Origin: Struthio camelus
Lineage: Eukaryota > Chordata > Aves > Struthioniformes > Struthionidae
Assembly: GCF_040807025.1 (NCBI RefSeq)
Contig: NC_090942.1
Location: forward strand, 66,544,911-66,608,910
Reading direction: 5' to 3'
DNA length: 64,000 nucleotides
Within the stretch, counting starts at the first letter, position 1, and the number at the start of each line of letters is the position of its first letter. The translations under genes and the position numbers were made by a program. Below, piece by piece: positions 38,567 to 51,600 of this stretch. The notes beneath the pieces are model-generated. The model did not search any database. It saw nothing but the letters and a program-made list of their open reading frames with translations, and was not told the DNA's origin.

Positions 38567-40074
38567 CTATATTATAGTGAAGTACTACCGCGCCTTATAG
38601 GAACCTACTGATTAAAAACTGATTGGAGGTTTTGGGAGTGCATGCAGAAAAGCTACACAACATATATAGAGAAGACAAGAGACAGCACATTCTCCAGTAA
38701 GAATGGGGCAAACTGTTAGCTTCAAGCATCCTAGCTCCAACAAGAGTAATCTCTGTTCTGACAAAATCTGTGGGCTGGAGATCGAAGGAACTTTAACGTG
38801 TCTTAAAGCACTTCTGAAGAAGAGAGACATTATTAGAATTGCTCTCAGGCTGATAGACAGAGTCTGTGGAGAGAACCGAAGGATATTTGGTCTTCCTGAA
38901 TCCAGGAAAAGCTAAGAGAGCAAAAAGAGCAAGTAAGCATACGTTCTGGTTTTACTGGTTTTGAGATACACTTTTTTGGAAAATATTTCATTCTAAGTAA
39001 ATATTATATGGCTTTTAGAGGAGAGTTTGCTCACTGTATTAGTTATTGCTATTGTTCCGGAAGGAAAATGAATGCCACGAAGTCTGCCTGGTAAGAAACT
39101 CACAATGTATGCTTGGGAGTGAACACCCAACTTGGTTTGAGAGTATGAGATAAATTTAACTCCATGCAGTGCCAGGAGACAGTGAGAAGCCAGAGGCAGT
39201 AACGTGATGGAAGGCTGTGCCATTCCTGAACTGAAAGTGGGCAAAGGTGCTTTTCAGCTGGCCCTCTTGACAGCACGGCTTTGAAAATAATGACCTGATG
39301 CCTGCTACTAAATAATTAACTTTACCCACAACTCCAACTGTTACAAGGATCTGCTTGTGCTAGGAATACTCTCTGCTCCTGAGGACTGCAGCCAACATAC
39401 ATAGGGAAGACAGTGAGTAAGAAAAAGGCATAGACATCCATTTTCACACAGGGTACTCCAACGTGGGATGACAAATGACTTGTCCAGAATAGCAAAGGTG
39501 TCTCAGGAAGAATGAAGGACTAAGCCCTAGTTTTCTGAATCCTAATCTGATCCCTGAAGCTCAGGACCCTCTTACCTATTAATAGTAATACCTTCATATT
39601 AAGCAGACACATAGCCAGCTGGACAAGTTAATAGGCTGGATTAGAATTACACTATATAATCTATCCGCTACAAGGGAGCATCTTGCATAATAATCTTCCT
39701 GCTTTCCTTTCCCTCTGCTCCCTTTCTTGTTTCACTGTGTTAACTGGTGATTTCTGCCCTTAGTACAAAAGCTTCTTCATTCTATCTCCAAATATTAGCT
39801 GATGCAGAGAACTGTAAAAGAAGCTTGGTAGTGCTACGATGGAAAATCTTTTTACTCAAAAACCTTTTAATAAGTTGGCTTCTTTCTATGCCTTATTCAG
39901 TCGTCACACATATGCAGCCCTTTTATGTTTCCATAGGATTGAACAAATAATGAAAAAAAAAATGCAAATATTCATTCATATTTTTTTTTAAATTGGCTTT
40001 AGTAATGTTTCTGCCTCTGTTCGTGTTCTTACATGAGGACTTCAGCTGGCCAGTTTACTGACATCAATGACTGC

Positions 40075-40081
<7 letters not shown>
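38567..40081. other. Intergenic DNA
   Basis: No supported gene. The 70-codon + strand ORF at 38703-38915 is not recognised and overlaps a minus-strand ORF. Confidence 0.6.

Positions 40082-40119
<38 letters not shown>
40082..40119 (+). repeat. (AG)n microsatellite
   Basis: About 18 uninterrupted AG dinucleotides. The tract produces an Arg-Glu repeat in one ORF, which is an artefact. Confidence 0.97.
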
Positions 40120-40122
<3 letters not shown>

Positions 40123-41890
40123 GAGAATAGATCTTCAAAGCAAATATCAGGCTCTGTATGTTCAGATTTTGTGAAGAAAAGATACCTAGCACTTGGGTCA
40201 AAAATATTACCTCAGGTGAGCAAGACAATAACTATAACCCACAAGGCAGGTGGATAGGATTCCTGGAAACTCAGGTCAGTCTTCTCCCAATAATTGCCTC
40301 ATTTATCCTTCCAGTACTTTTCCTACCCATAAAATCTCTCTTCACGTTTTCAAATTCTTTATATATATACCAATCCTCAGTTTTAGTCTATTTAGTTTAA
40401 AAAAGCAGGGGATGGGGGAGGAAGCGTGGGGAAGGAGAAGTCCCAAAGCTTTGGAACCTCTAACTGTCCCCATTTCGTTTATAGTGAGACAACGGAGGGA
40501 AAAGAGCATCCTGAAGAGTCAGAAAACACAGAAATGTATGACTTATACAACAGAATCTGTGTTTAAAGAATTTGTGTCAATCACAAGCTTAAAAGAGAAA
40601 AAATTAAAAATATAGTAATAAAACTGAGAAAAAAATGGGTACATTTAAGGCAGGTACAATTTGCTTGTGGATATTTCATGATCAAAGGAAGATGCCAAAC
40701 TCATCAGATACATTGTTTGCTGCGAATTATTCACTTAGGTCTAAATTGCTGCTCTTTCAGGCAAATACAATGGAAACCTATAACTCCTTGTCATCAGATT
40801 TGAACTTCTGGAGCTGCACCTCATTCACTGCTCCTAGCAAAAAGGACTCTGTATGACAGCTAGCAATATAATAGTAACAAAAGAATTTTGTTACCTTTTT
40901 CTCCTGTTTTTAAATTATCTTCTCCATATTCATATTACAGCTTCACCTTTCACATACAGACCCTGATTCAGCAGAAGACTTCAAGTTGCCTACCTGTATT
41001 TAAGCAATGCTAAAGAAAGTTCTTAACATAATAGAAGAAGAAGAAGTATGGTTAAGAATGTACTTATTTCCCTTGCTGAACTGGTATATTGACATCTTTT
41101 CTAGTTGGTCCGAACTTTACATTCTAAAGGCAGATATTCGTCAGTTAGTAAACTAAGAACAGTCAAAATTCAATAAAAAGCTCACCGGTTTTGCCTTTTT
41201 AGCTGCAATAATTTATCAGTCCACTAGAGTGCAGTCCTTTCTCCTTGCATAAAACATATTTGGCATTGTATAACAAAGTGGTCGAGTAAGCAGCCTTTAA
41301 ATAAATATTGTATGTAAGCAAGACAAAGGTCTAGAGAAAAGTCCCTCACTACTGGAAAGAAAGCGTAGAGAAGCAGTAAGAAATTTATATAAAATACCTG
41401 TAATACATTCACTCAAAAGACTGAGACTTGGGTCCAAAATTTGAACCTTTTCATCTGCTTGACCCATCCAGAAGCAAATGCCTTATTGTTTTCAGTTTAA
41501 GGAGTATGGCTTCCTCTCATGCATACTATATATGAGTACATCCACACAAGCCATTTTTTCCCCTTTCAACTCACTATATTATGACGAATAAATCATTGCC
41601 ATATACTTGCCAATCTCCTTCAGCATTTTTGAAAAAAGATGGTATAAGTTACAGTGTCCTTCAAATGGTACTTATATTTATTTTGTCCCGCTTCAGTCCT
41701 TTGTCTTGACATGGATAATTCAAACATAAAACAGGTATCGTAAAACAGTGTATAGTGATTCACTGTAAATCTGCACATCTAACTGTGATTAATAGAGATA
41801 GGTATTTTAGCAAGTGATTGTACAAGGGCTATTACTGAAAAGGGAGAAAGAAAAAGAGATCCAAGAAACTACAGTGAAGAATAAATTCTG
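40120..41890. other. Intergenic DNA
   Basis: ORFs of up to 121 codons (40250-40615, + strand) overlap in several frames and show no family. No named repeat is seen. Confidence 0.6.
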
Positions 41891-41906
41891 ATATATATAA
41901 ATATAT

Positions 41907-41945
<39 letters not shown>

Positions 41946-41958
41946 TAGATATAGATAT
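41891..41958. repeat. Compound (AT)n-(ATAG)n microsatellite
   Basis: An AT run (41891-41906) is followed by about nine and a half ATAG units (41907-41944), then imperfect ATAGAT units to about 41958. Long pure GATA-type tracts are usually length-variable between individuals. Confidence 0.97.
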
Positions 41959-44900
41959 CTGTTAATTATTTGCATAAGACAAATGGTAGGTCAAAGTTAG
42001 ATAAACACCATTTGCAATCCTGAAAAATAGGATAACTCTTTCTTAACAGGTAGCAAGAGCACACTGTGCCTTTGACTAAAACAAAAGTACAAAAAGTGCC
42101 TGAAAGTATTTATTTTTGGACTGTTTCCCCAGATAAATATCTTACTTTTCTCAGGCCCTGTATCTCCTAATAAGGAGTAGGCTGAAGAGGGAGTAACAGC
42201 ACTTAGGGAGCAAGAATGCTCTGGCATAAAAAGTTGACAGGTGAAGGCCTCTGGATATGGCAAGATGTAGTTAGAGTCATAGCCTGCATATGGAGTTTTT
42301 GTGTGCTGCTTCATTCCAATTTGCTGGAAAGATTACGATTAACATATAGGCGTTTGCTTATGCTCATACAGCTTGATTCTACACCTACTGAAGTCAACAG
42401 AAAAGTACTCACTAGATAGAGTGAGGAAGAATCACATGGAGAGGTTGTCCTTTAGCTAGATTGCCCTTTCCCAGCTTAGAACTAGCCCTGCAAGACCTAT
42501 TTATCCCTACCGCTAGCACTCTGTGTTCGCTGGTTCTCTAATGAATTTAAATATGGATGTTGAAAAATCTCCACCAAATTACTATATAATATCATATGTA
42601 ACAAGTTCTATTGCTAAGCTAACAACCCAGTTAAAGAAACATTTGTAATCTCTAAAACTAAAACTGATTACTATTTTTTAAAGCCCTGAAGTATATCATC
42701 TAATAGGCACACCTATATAGGCATGCAAGTTTATCTTTGTTTAAGATAACAAAAGCCTAAGGTAAAACTAGATGTCAAAGATCACCTCAAATTTGAGACA
42801 AAAATGAATTAGGGGAGTCTTTTAAGAACGGAAATGGGAGGTTTAAATGAGTGACCCCCACCTGTCAGTGTAGAAAGTACTAGATCATTTAAACGATTAT
42901 CTGCAGAGAGAAATGTGATATGGTTCCTATCTCTCTCATGTCTACTCATATATATTCATATAGTGAGCAAGCGAGAGCTATTACTACCCTGCAGTAACAA
43001 ATTCAATTCATCAAGAAGTATCGCTTCAGAAAGTCACTAAATAACATTTCAGCAAAATATGCAATGGTAAAACTACCATGAAACTAGATAACCTTTCAAA
43101 TCTGTTTACTGAAGTAGTTATATTTTTCATTTCAAGGCAAGTGACAGATAATAAATATAGATCAAAGGAAGCTAGTCAGCATCTAAAATATTTCATTAAA
43201 TAAAAAAGTTACTCACAAAATAGCATTATATATTTTTTCGCCTTTTCACTGCTCTGAGCTTTGTTTTCTACACTGAACCTTAAGAGTTGTCATGTGACAT
43301 TAACAATAACCTTTGGAAGATCTTTAAAGGGAGAAACAAAAACAAAAACAGATTAAAAAACTATAAAGGCTAGAGATGGTCCCAACTAAAATTCAGAAAT
43401 TAGATATGAATCCCTTCAGATACTGAGGACTCTAAAATAGGATGCCAGTTTGGTAGCATACACCAATCTTCTGTAAAACAAATTCAGGCTAGAAATTAGG
43501 TTCAGTAGATCCTTTCAGCCACTCTACTGCTGAGCTCATGCAAATCTCCCAGATCTCTTTTTCTAAGGTACGTGAGACAGCACTGCAGCTTCTCATTTGA
43601 TGGGAGACATTTCTGGTGCTTCAGGTCATGAGGTTGGCAAGAGCTGCTGCTCTGGTCTGTGGTTGCAGATTATGCCAGTCAGCAGGACGTTACACATCAG
43701 GTCCAACCAGTAACTGGTTCCTTTGCAGCAACGCAGTATGTGCTTCTTCTTAGCATTTTATGAACTCAGTCCATGACCTCATAGGCCTCTTCTTCAGAGT
43801 TGCCCCTCATAGGAGTCCTGGGTTGAAAGGTCAAAGATAAGCCCTGTAGTTACAGGAGACTAAGCCCTTGCTGTGCAGAAGAGTGTAGGAGAAGCCAGAT
43901 GAATGAAGCTCATGCTGAGAGGTTGAGCTTCACAGGTCTTTAGATGTACTCATCATTCCTGCTTTTGGGCCAAAATAAATGAGAATGTCAATAACCTTTC
44001 ATACTCTCCTTGGACGTCAGTCCTTTGCGACGCACATGAAATTGCAGTGACAAGAGGAGGTATTATTTTCACCTTCCTTAACTAGCTTTAGTGAATCTGA
44101 TCCCTTCAAGAGAAAGAGTCTTTGTTTTGAACCTGATAGTATATACATATTATATTTCTAGAGAGAAAAAGTCTGCCTTTTAATGTCAATTTGCCCATTA
44201 TTGTGGATTTTCCTAATGTACCTGTATCACTACTGGCTATCTGACCTCCTTCATTCCTAAAGTACAGCTTAAGTGTTCCCTTGACACTGTGGAAACAGGG
44301 AGGGATCTTGCATCCCTAGGAGCTTGGGAATGTTTGAATGTCAAACTTGTACACCATCTATTTGATAACCTAGCATTATTTTAAAAGACTTTTTAAATGT
44401 TGGAGGCTGTTTTTTTCACTTAATCTTTCAGTATAATTAATTCCTTAGACATTAGTACATTACAGATAAAATTTTTAAAGTTCTATGCATTCAAAACCTT
44501 ACTCCTGATGTTTTCGTAGAGATTGCTTATAATATATGGGGTGAAATCTGAGCTTCTGACTTGGAAATAACAAAGATCAGAACTGTATACAAACACTGCA
44601 CAGGAATTCTATAATTTGTTAGATCTAAAGGGCTTTATGCAAATACACCATCTCTATATATAAACTGTGCATTGTCTCTGGTATCTGAAGGCTCAGTCAA
44701 TTCTCAGTCAAGAAAACATGCTTTAGACACAGTTCACAGAGTAAATACTAATAAAGCAAAACCAGGACCAGGAGTAAATTGTCACAGAATAACTTATTTT
44801 ATTTGAAGTTTATCAGTAAAACAAGCAATCATTTCAAGATATCACTGCATATTAAATCTAGTTCTTTTACACTCTTCTAAGCTTTATATTGTAAAATGAA

Positions 44901-46637
44901 CCTATAGTACTATCAAAACCAACTTTGTGGATACCCATTTCTGCTAACAAGGCTGTTACTGAGCTTATCCTTCTCCGGCATCTGATTTTTTTCTCAGAGA
45001 AGCTGTGGATGGTACTTTTAATTGAGGTTGCCTGCCCATCATCTCAATTCCTCTTGATTTTGCAAAATTTTAGCAATTGGCTAATAAAGGTTAAATGGAC
45101 AATAACTACTCTGGTACTTCCTAACTTAGAAGTGCTTGACCTTGCAATCTCACTGAACTTTATTTAATAATGATCTTTAGAAGGTACAGCCTACTTACCA
45201 TGGCCAAAAAGTGCACAAATAGCATACTTAAATTCCATAATTTCCTGATTAGCAAAATGGTGACAAAATAATTTTCAAGTTATTTGTCCAAGGCTAAACA
45301 AGCAGATAATGAAAAAACTGCCAATGGGATTCAGAAATTCTGTATATCCAGTCTCACAATTAATCTGTTAATACTGCTTATTAAATGGAATTTTAATTCA
45401 GATTCTATTATCTTGATATTCTGTAAAACTGACTTGAATTATTAGTTCGTAATTGGTGACCACAGAATACAATACCCAAATGATAAGCAAGCGGAGCAGT
45501 TAGTTGCTGATGGTATTGTGAAGTATTACGCAGTTATTTCAGTTCTTCTTCAAAACTGCATTTCACCAAGTTAATGCTTCAAATACCACAGCTGGTTCAT
45601 CAACCACACATTTAAAATTGAACCTATCAAACCAATAGCTAGATACCACAGTGACAGCCTCCACAAAAAAGCAAAACAAAAATCTATTTACTATTACTCA
45701 GAGCGTATTCCCACACTTTCTCCTATTTGCTGTTGTAACTTGCATAGAAAACCTTATTTCCCTTTTAGCTGTTCAGACATTAGTGCACTCAGGTTTCATA
45801 TTGTATACCCAGTCAGATGGGTCTTTTAACCAGAAAATTAAATGTTCCAAGCCCTTCTCAAATGGAACAAGATTTCCCCTACCAATTTCAGTATTTGTAA
45901 AAGATAAATTAATATCATGCTAAGAAAATCTGTAATGTCAAAGTTTTGAAGCAGAACTGCCTGCATTAAAACCTCAGAATCATTAGCAAGAGAAAAAGGT
46001 ATATGTACTGACATTAAACATTCTAAAGTCATATTCATTCTTACAGAAGAAAATCTACATAGTGGATCATTTTTTAGAAGCAGATGCACATTTAGCAGCA
46101 AGATATTTTTTCTATTAATATAGTCAATGCAGCCAAAAGGATTCTGGATGGATAACTGCAACAGCATCTGTGAATTTGGTGAGGCTGATCTATTAAGACA
46201 CAAATTACTAGAACAGCAATGTGAATATATGCTTATTCATTTAGCAGGTAACTGTCCATACATCTCTTCTGGTGATTATGAATTACTTGTGCCTCATCCA
46301 TAGTTTGTTATAACAATTGTTAAGTACGCAATTAGTTATGAAACATTTCAATGCAATTGCACAGAGTAGGAACATGACTAAAGCTCAAAAGAAAAACAGG
46401 TTTCAGAATATACTGACTCTGCACTAGTGAAACAATTACAGCATGCAGGAATCTCACTCTGCATATGTAGGTACGGGTATGCGTATAACATACATCTACA
46501 GCTTTGCACAACCTACCTATACACACATATATGTACACATTTCATAGTTATCTGCAAAGAAGTAGGATGTAAATGTCCTTACTTGGTGTTATTAAGCAAT
46601 AGGGACATGCTCTGACTATACAGGCACTGGTACATGA
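41959..46637. other. Intergenic DNA
   Basis: Mostly AT-rich with no named element. The part 43520-44060 is of more even composition and might be an unrecognised old element or regulatory block. The 121-codon minus-strand ORF at 45838-46203 has no recognisable family. Confidence 0.55.
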
Positions 46638-46700
46638 TGTATATATATATAAGGAAATGCACTGAGAGTACACACACACACATGCATACACACACACAGA
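46638..46700. repeat. AT and CA microsatellites
   Basis: A (TA)n run at about 46638-46651 and a compound CA run at about 46669-46698 (ACACACACACATGCATACACACACACA), separated by about 17 unique bases. Confidence 0.9.
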
Positions 46701-48476
46701 GGCACCACTATGTAGACTCAGATATCACTGCTGCTCTTTAACACCAGGTCAGGGTAGCATTTCTTTTGTGTCCTACCTCTTTACCCCTGGTACATCAAGT
46801 CTACCTGAAGCCATAAAGAACTCATCCACAGATCTCAAAGAACTTTATCAAGATGGCTAGGTATTATTTTAACTCACAGATGTGCAGCAGATATGCCTAA
46901 ATTCATGAAGTGAGCTTATGGTAAACATGGAAAACCATAACCTCCTGAACTAAACATGCCATCCTTCATGCAATAAGCAACACTAGTTTGGATCTGGGCC
47001 ATAGTCTAAAATCCCATTTGGTTTCTCTCTGTGTTACACCCTCTTCAACATAAGCCTGAGGTAGTGCTATATCTGTGGTCACCTCTTTCCTAACTGATTA
47101 CCAAACATAAGAAGTTAATGTAACATTCATTCTGTATTCATGAGCAGAATCAATTCATGAATAAAACCACTAGAGGTCAGGCAATATATAATTCATTGTC
47201 ACAAAGAGCTGTAGGATTTCTAATAATCCCCACTAGCAAGAGAAATGAATTAGAGTGACACTTATATAAAAAGATTGAAATATCCTCCACTTTTCATATC
47301 AAAAAGAAAAACTCTGCTTTTGAAAAATGATCACATTCAAGGCAGATCACATGCACCGATATGAAGGTTAAGATACGGCAAACATACTTTTACAAAACAG
47401 AAAACCAGGGTGCAGTTAAATGGACATTCTAGTTAAATATAAGCTGGTCACAGTAAACATCTCACTAAGCAAACTGTTCACTTGTTCACTAGGTCTTCAG
47501 TTGCCAACTGAAGCAGCATTTTTCCACAATGCTTTCATTATACAGTAAAAAAAATAAATAAAATAAAGGTAGAGAGATTCTATAATCCTCTATTTTTCTG
47601 GGCTGAATGAGAAACACAGTCCTAATCTTAGAATATAAGCAGAACATCATATTGAAATATCCAAAAGATTTCAACAGATACTTCCCTGAACCACGCACTT
47701 AGTTGTCACTGTTGTGGTGAGACCCTCAGTATAACAGCTGACAGTACTTCACTGAGGGTAGATGAGTTATGCTCAGTGGGTGTGCAGATGATCACTTTTT
47801 GTCACAAAATCAATAGTGCCACTCAGCAGAAGAGCCAATTTGCTGCTACCAGTGCCTCCTTTGCCTCAAAAGCCTTTCTTGTGCACAAGAATGCTACTTC
47901 TGATCAAAATGCCTCTCCACACAGATGCAAATGCTCATTTTCCACTGCCACTGATGCTGGACTATAAGCTCAAGAGCTGGCTGGCAACTGTACTCTGTAA
48001 AGTACATTTTGGAGAACTTGCTTAAACAATCATGTTTCTTCTGCCTATATACCAACTCACTACCTGGGAACTGCATGGGCACTCATGCATGGTCTATCCT
48101 GCCTGCCATTCAGCTTGACCTTATAAGTACTAAAGGATGTCCAGCCAGCAGACTTCGGGATGCTGTCATGGGTGAGCTAGTCATCCTGCCTGATTTGGAG
48201 TGGGTGCAATGCTACCTATAAGGGCACTTCTCTAGCTGAAGAATTTTCCTTCTGTCAGAGCCTGGAGTGCATCTCCCTTCTTGGAGTCTAGTTGGCTAAG
48301 TAAAAGAGTTTAGCTAAGTCCAAAGTCAGCTTCTTCACTGTTGTGAAGAAAGTTAAAAGCAAGGGCTTGCCCCTCCTTTTTCTTGGGAGCTGTTTTTAAG
48401 CTGAGGCTTTACCACTGGCCCCTGCCTGTGCCCCACCACAGCTGTGCAGCAGCTGTGTCTGTGCCCAGTCTTGCAC
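46701..48476. other. Intergenic DNA
   Basis: No supported gene. Overlapping ORFs of 62-70 codons occur on both strands at 47776-48221. Confidence 0.6.
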
Positions 48477-48625
48477 CTCCGTGAGTCTGACCCTGACTGA
48501 CCTGGACCCACGAGCTCAGTTTCCTGGCTTGACCTCAGACCTGCCTCATCACTGCAAACTTGCTGGGTGATCACTGGACTTGTTTGACCCTGACTAACGT
48601 CTCTGGCCTTCATCCTGACCCAGAC
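48477..48625 (+). repeat. Degenerate TGACC-rich repeat block
   Basis: The + strand repeats irregular TGACC/GACCT strings: TCTGACCCTGACTGACCTGGACC, later TTGACCTCAGACCTG, TTTGACCCTGACTAAC and ATCCTGACCCAG. The block is richer in GC than its flanks. It may be a decayed minisatellite or part of an unrecognised transposable element. TGACC is also a nuclear-receptor half-site, but the spacing is irregular and I infer no function. Confidence 0.5.
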
Positions 48626-51600
48626 TTCCTGCTCTGCATCCTAGCTCATTTTTGGTGAGGTCACCTCTTACACCTGCCTTATTAATTGTGCTCTGCTCCC
48701 AGGTCACCTTCCTTTGTGGAACATCTGGCTTTCGCTGCTCCCTGACACCTTCTGAATAAGATGCAAACTTCACAACGTTACAGGAAAATTGTCAGCGCAA
48801 TAGCTTTGAATATTTTAAACATGATGGAGCACTTATTCTCAGCCTGACCAGCCGTGGGAAAAGAACCTACGACAACTTTCATATCCATTGGTAGAACTTC
48901 TTGCTATCCAAGAGCTCACTTTCTCTGAAGTATTAGAATAGTTCCAGCAACATTGACATTAAGGTAAGGTCAGTCATCCAAAAAACACTACAGTGGCTTT
49001 GGTGAGCTTACTCACTTGCTAATAGTTATGTTTTCCAGATACCTCACCCAGAGTGAAATGATCCTAAACTTAGCAACATTTCTTAAGCTTTGCATCTACC
49101 CGTACCTCCTAGATTCCTAATTCTTTCAGTATAGATCTGTAGATCTATCTGTAGAGATACCTGTTTCTGATAGCTCTGTCAAAAACAGTGCATCAGCCAG
49201 CTTTTAATCAGGTGAGGCAAGATCTGTATAGGTACTTGCCATCTACTGGACTGTGAGATAGTTCTGTTAAGTATGTAATCCTTAGTGATACTAGGCAAAA
49301 AAAAAAAAAAGTAAATTTAAATTTATTTTCAATGATATAAGATAGAAAACAAAATATGGAAGACAAGCGTATAGTTACTAAATTCAGAGAAGAGCCTGCT
49401 AACCTTCTAATTCTTGTCAATTTCTGATAATCCTCTTCTACCTACAACAGCTGATGTCATCTTTACCTTACATAAAATAGTAGGTCCTGCATCTTATATG
49501 CCTTTGCCTCAATGTCAGAACTGACCCCACCCAAAGCAAGGAAAACTGGGAATCCTTGTGGTCTGGATTTGTAACTGAACAGATAAACAATAATTAAGGT
49601 CTGCGTGCCACATGTAATGCTGTGAACTTGTTTCTGCACTTATGGCTCATGCTGGCTTGCTTACTTTTTTTGTAGGAATGATCCATCTGTGATCGCTATG
49701 AATAAGGACTTCAGAATTAGGCTGAAAGTTAGTATGAAAGTCTGTTTGGGTTCCTGCATTCCTATACATTTTATATATGTGACATTGCTGTTTTAGTAAA
49801 GTCTGTAGCATATGCATTGGCAAATACCCTTGTACCCTTACATTTCCTTATATTCCTCCAAAGAAACAAACAGACAGGGCCAAGCACTTGTCAGATTCCA
49901 TGGAGAGGAAAAAAGAAAAATAAAGACACAGGAAAATGCACAGTTTGTCACTTGTTTTTATCACCACCTCCACTGTGAAGCAGTAAATTTCACATTGCAC
50001 AGCAGTTAGCAATTGGGGAGTAACACCTGGTGGATGGAGAGAGAAGTATTTGCCACAGCACTGTGCATAGGACAACACAAGCTTTATTATTAGCATGCAC
50101 ACATGTAATCTGCAATTGAATTTCAAAACTGAATAGTGAGAAAATACTCTCAATGCTCAGGAAGCTGCTATTAGCGCTCCTGCAAGTTAATGGAGACCAT
50201 ATCAGAAACAGAAGACAAGATATGGAAAGAGGCATGCGCAGTATGTGGCCAATATGTGCCACTTTATCCAGTTCTGCTGTTGACACACTACTTCAATGCT
50301 CCATCCACTTCAGCAAAAATGGACCATGTCTTTTGACAAGAATTGTGACGTAGGAGCTTAGCATATTGACCGAAAGGGGCAAAGCCTAGACGACAAGTGG
50401 GTAACACCACTTCATGGTGGATGGCGCACGCAGCTTTATAAATAATAATTCCTGCAGAAATATTCTGGACCTAGGATCGTCCCCCTCCTTTCCTGTGTTA
50501 TTTGAGACTTCAGAACATCACAGATCTGCTCAGAAATTAAATAATGGATTTCATTTACTGTAAATAGCAAAATCAGGATACAATCAATTTTCAGTTATTG
50601 CAGGGGCTACAATGCACAGTCTTTCCTGTTATTCATGGTAATGCACATACTAGAAGAGGCACTGGATAGCATGGTGCAGAGGCACATCATGGTTCCACTG
50701 GTCCAGCAGAGCATAGATCAGTGCCGTGCAAAAGCAGAGATGTTGCTTTTAAAGCCAGTCTGGGTTCAACAGAGCTTGGTCACAGCAGTGCATGAATGCA
50801 GCAAGACTGCTCTGCTCACAGCTGAGCTTGAGATAACATCTTCTGTTGGACATGCAGGCCACTCAAAGAATTAAGTTGGTTTGGTCCAGTCGATAGTAAT
50901 GGGCTCACTAGGATAAGAAAGAGCAAAGCAGATGTCAATGGGATGTTACAAAACTGAGTAAAGAGTGCTTGGGTAATGGAAGAATGTACGTTAACACTAA
51001 TGACGGCTGTATACTATGTCACTGTAGCTACCACCATGAACATTAAAACCAATGTTTCTGAAGCATGACACACACAGACATAAGCCATCTGACAGAATAT
51101 ATGGAGCATTATTTAGCTGTCCTGTTGAGATTACTCTAAGTGTTCTCACACGTTACATGTTTCCAAGAACTTTCAGTAAATGCACTGTGAAAGACACCCT
51201 TTCAAGCCATTTAAACCTTTTTCCCCCTTACTTCCTTCTAAGACCATGGACAATGCAGCAAAAGCATGTCTGGAAGAATGGAAGGGGCAGCATTGCAACA
51301 CAACACCGTTGTATTTAGTCTATGTATACTGTCCGTATTTTTACAAGAAAGATGCAACTAGAGACATGATTGCAATATAAGTGATGTAAGAATAGAGATA
51401 ATTATTGTGAAAGGAGGATACAATTTTGTATTAATATAGAAAGACAAATTCTTTCAATGCAGTACCAGGAACAACTGTAGTGTGGCTAAGCCCTTTCTTA
51501 TGTCTGTTTCCAAGTGTATTCATTTTTTGACATAAGCATTCTTCAAAAGCAGGATATGTTCTATTTGGGAAGAAATTCACCTTTCACTAAAGTATTTGAC

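Noticed and set aside
40033..40615. ORFs with an Arg-Glu repeat and a following 121-codon frame
   Set aside because: The Arg-Glu repeat is a translated (AG)n microsatellite, and the neighbouring frames overlap without any family match.
45838..46203. 121-codon minus-strand ORF
   Set aside because: No recognisable family or exon context; overlaps a 90-codon + strand ORF at its end.
47103..47114. AACATAAGAA string as the tail of a minus-strand CR1
   Set aside because: The sequence beyond it lacks the expected complement of the CR1 3' end (the CTAGATGGA-type signature), so it is a chance match.
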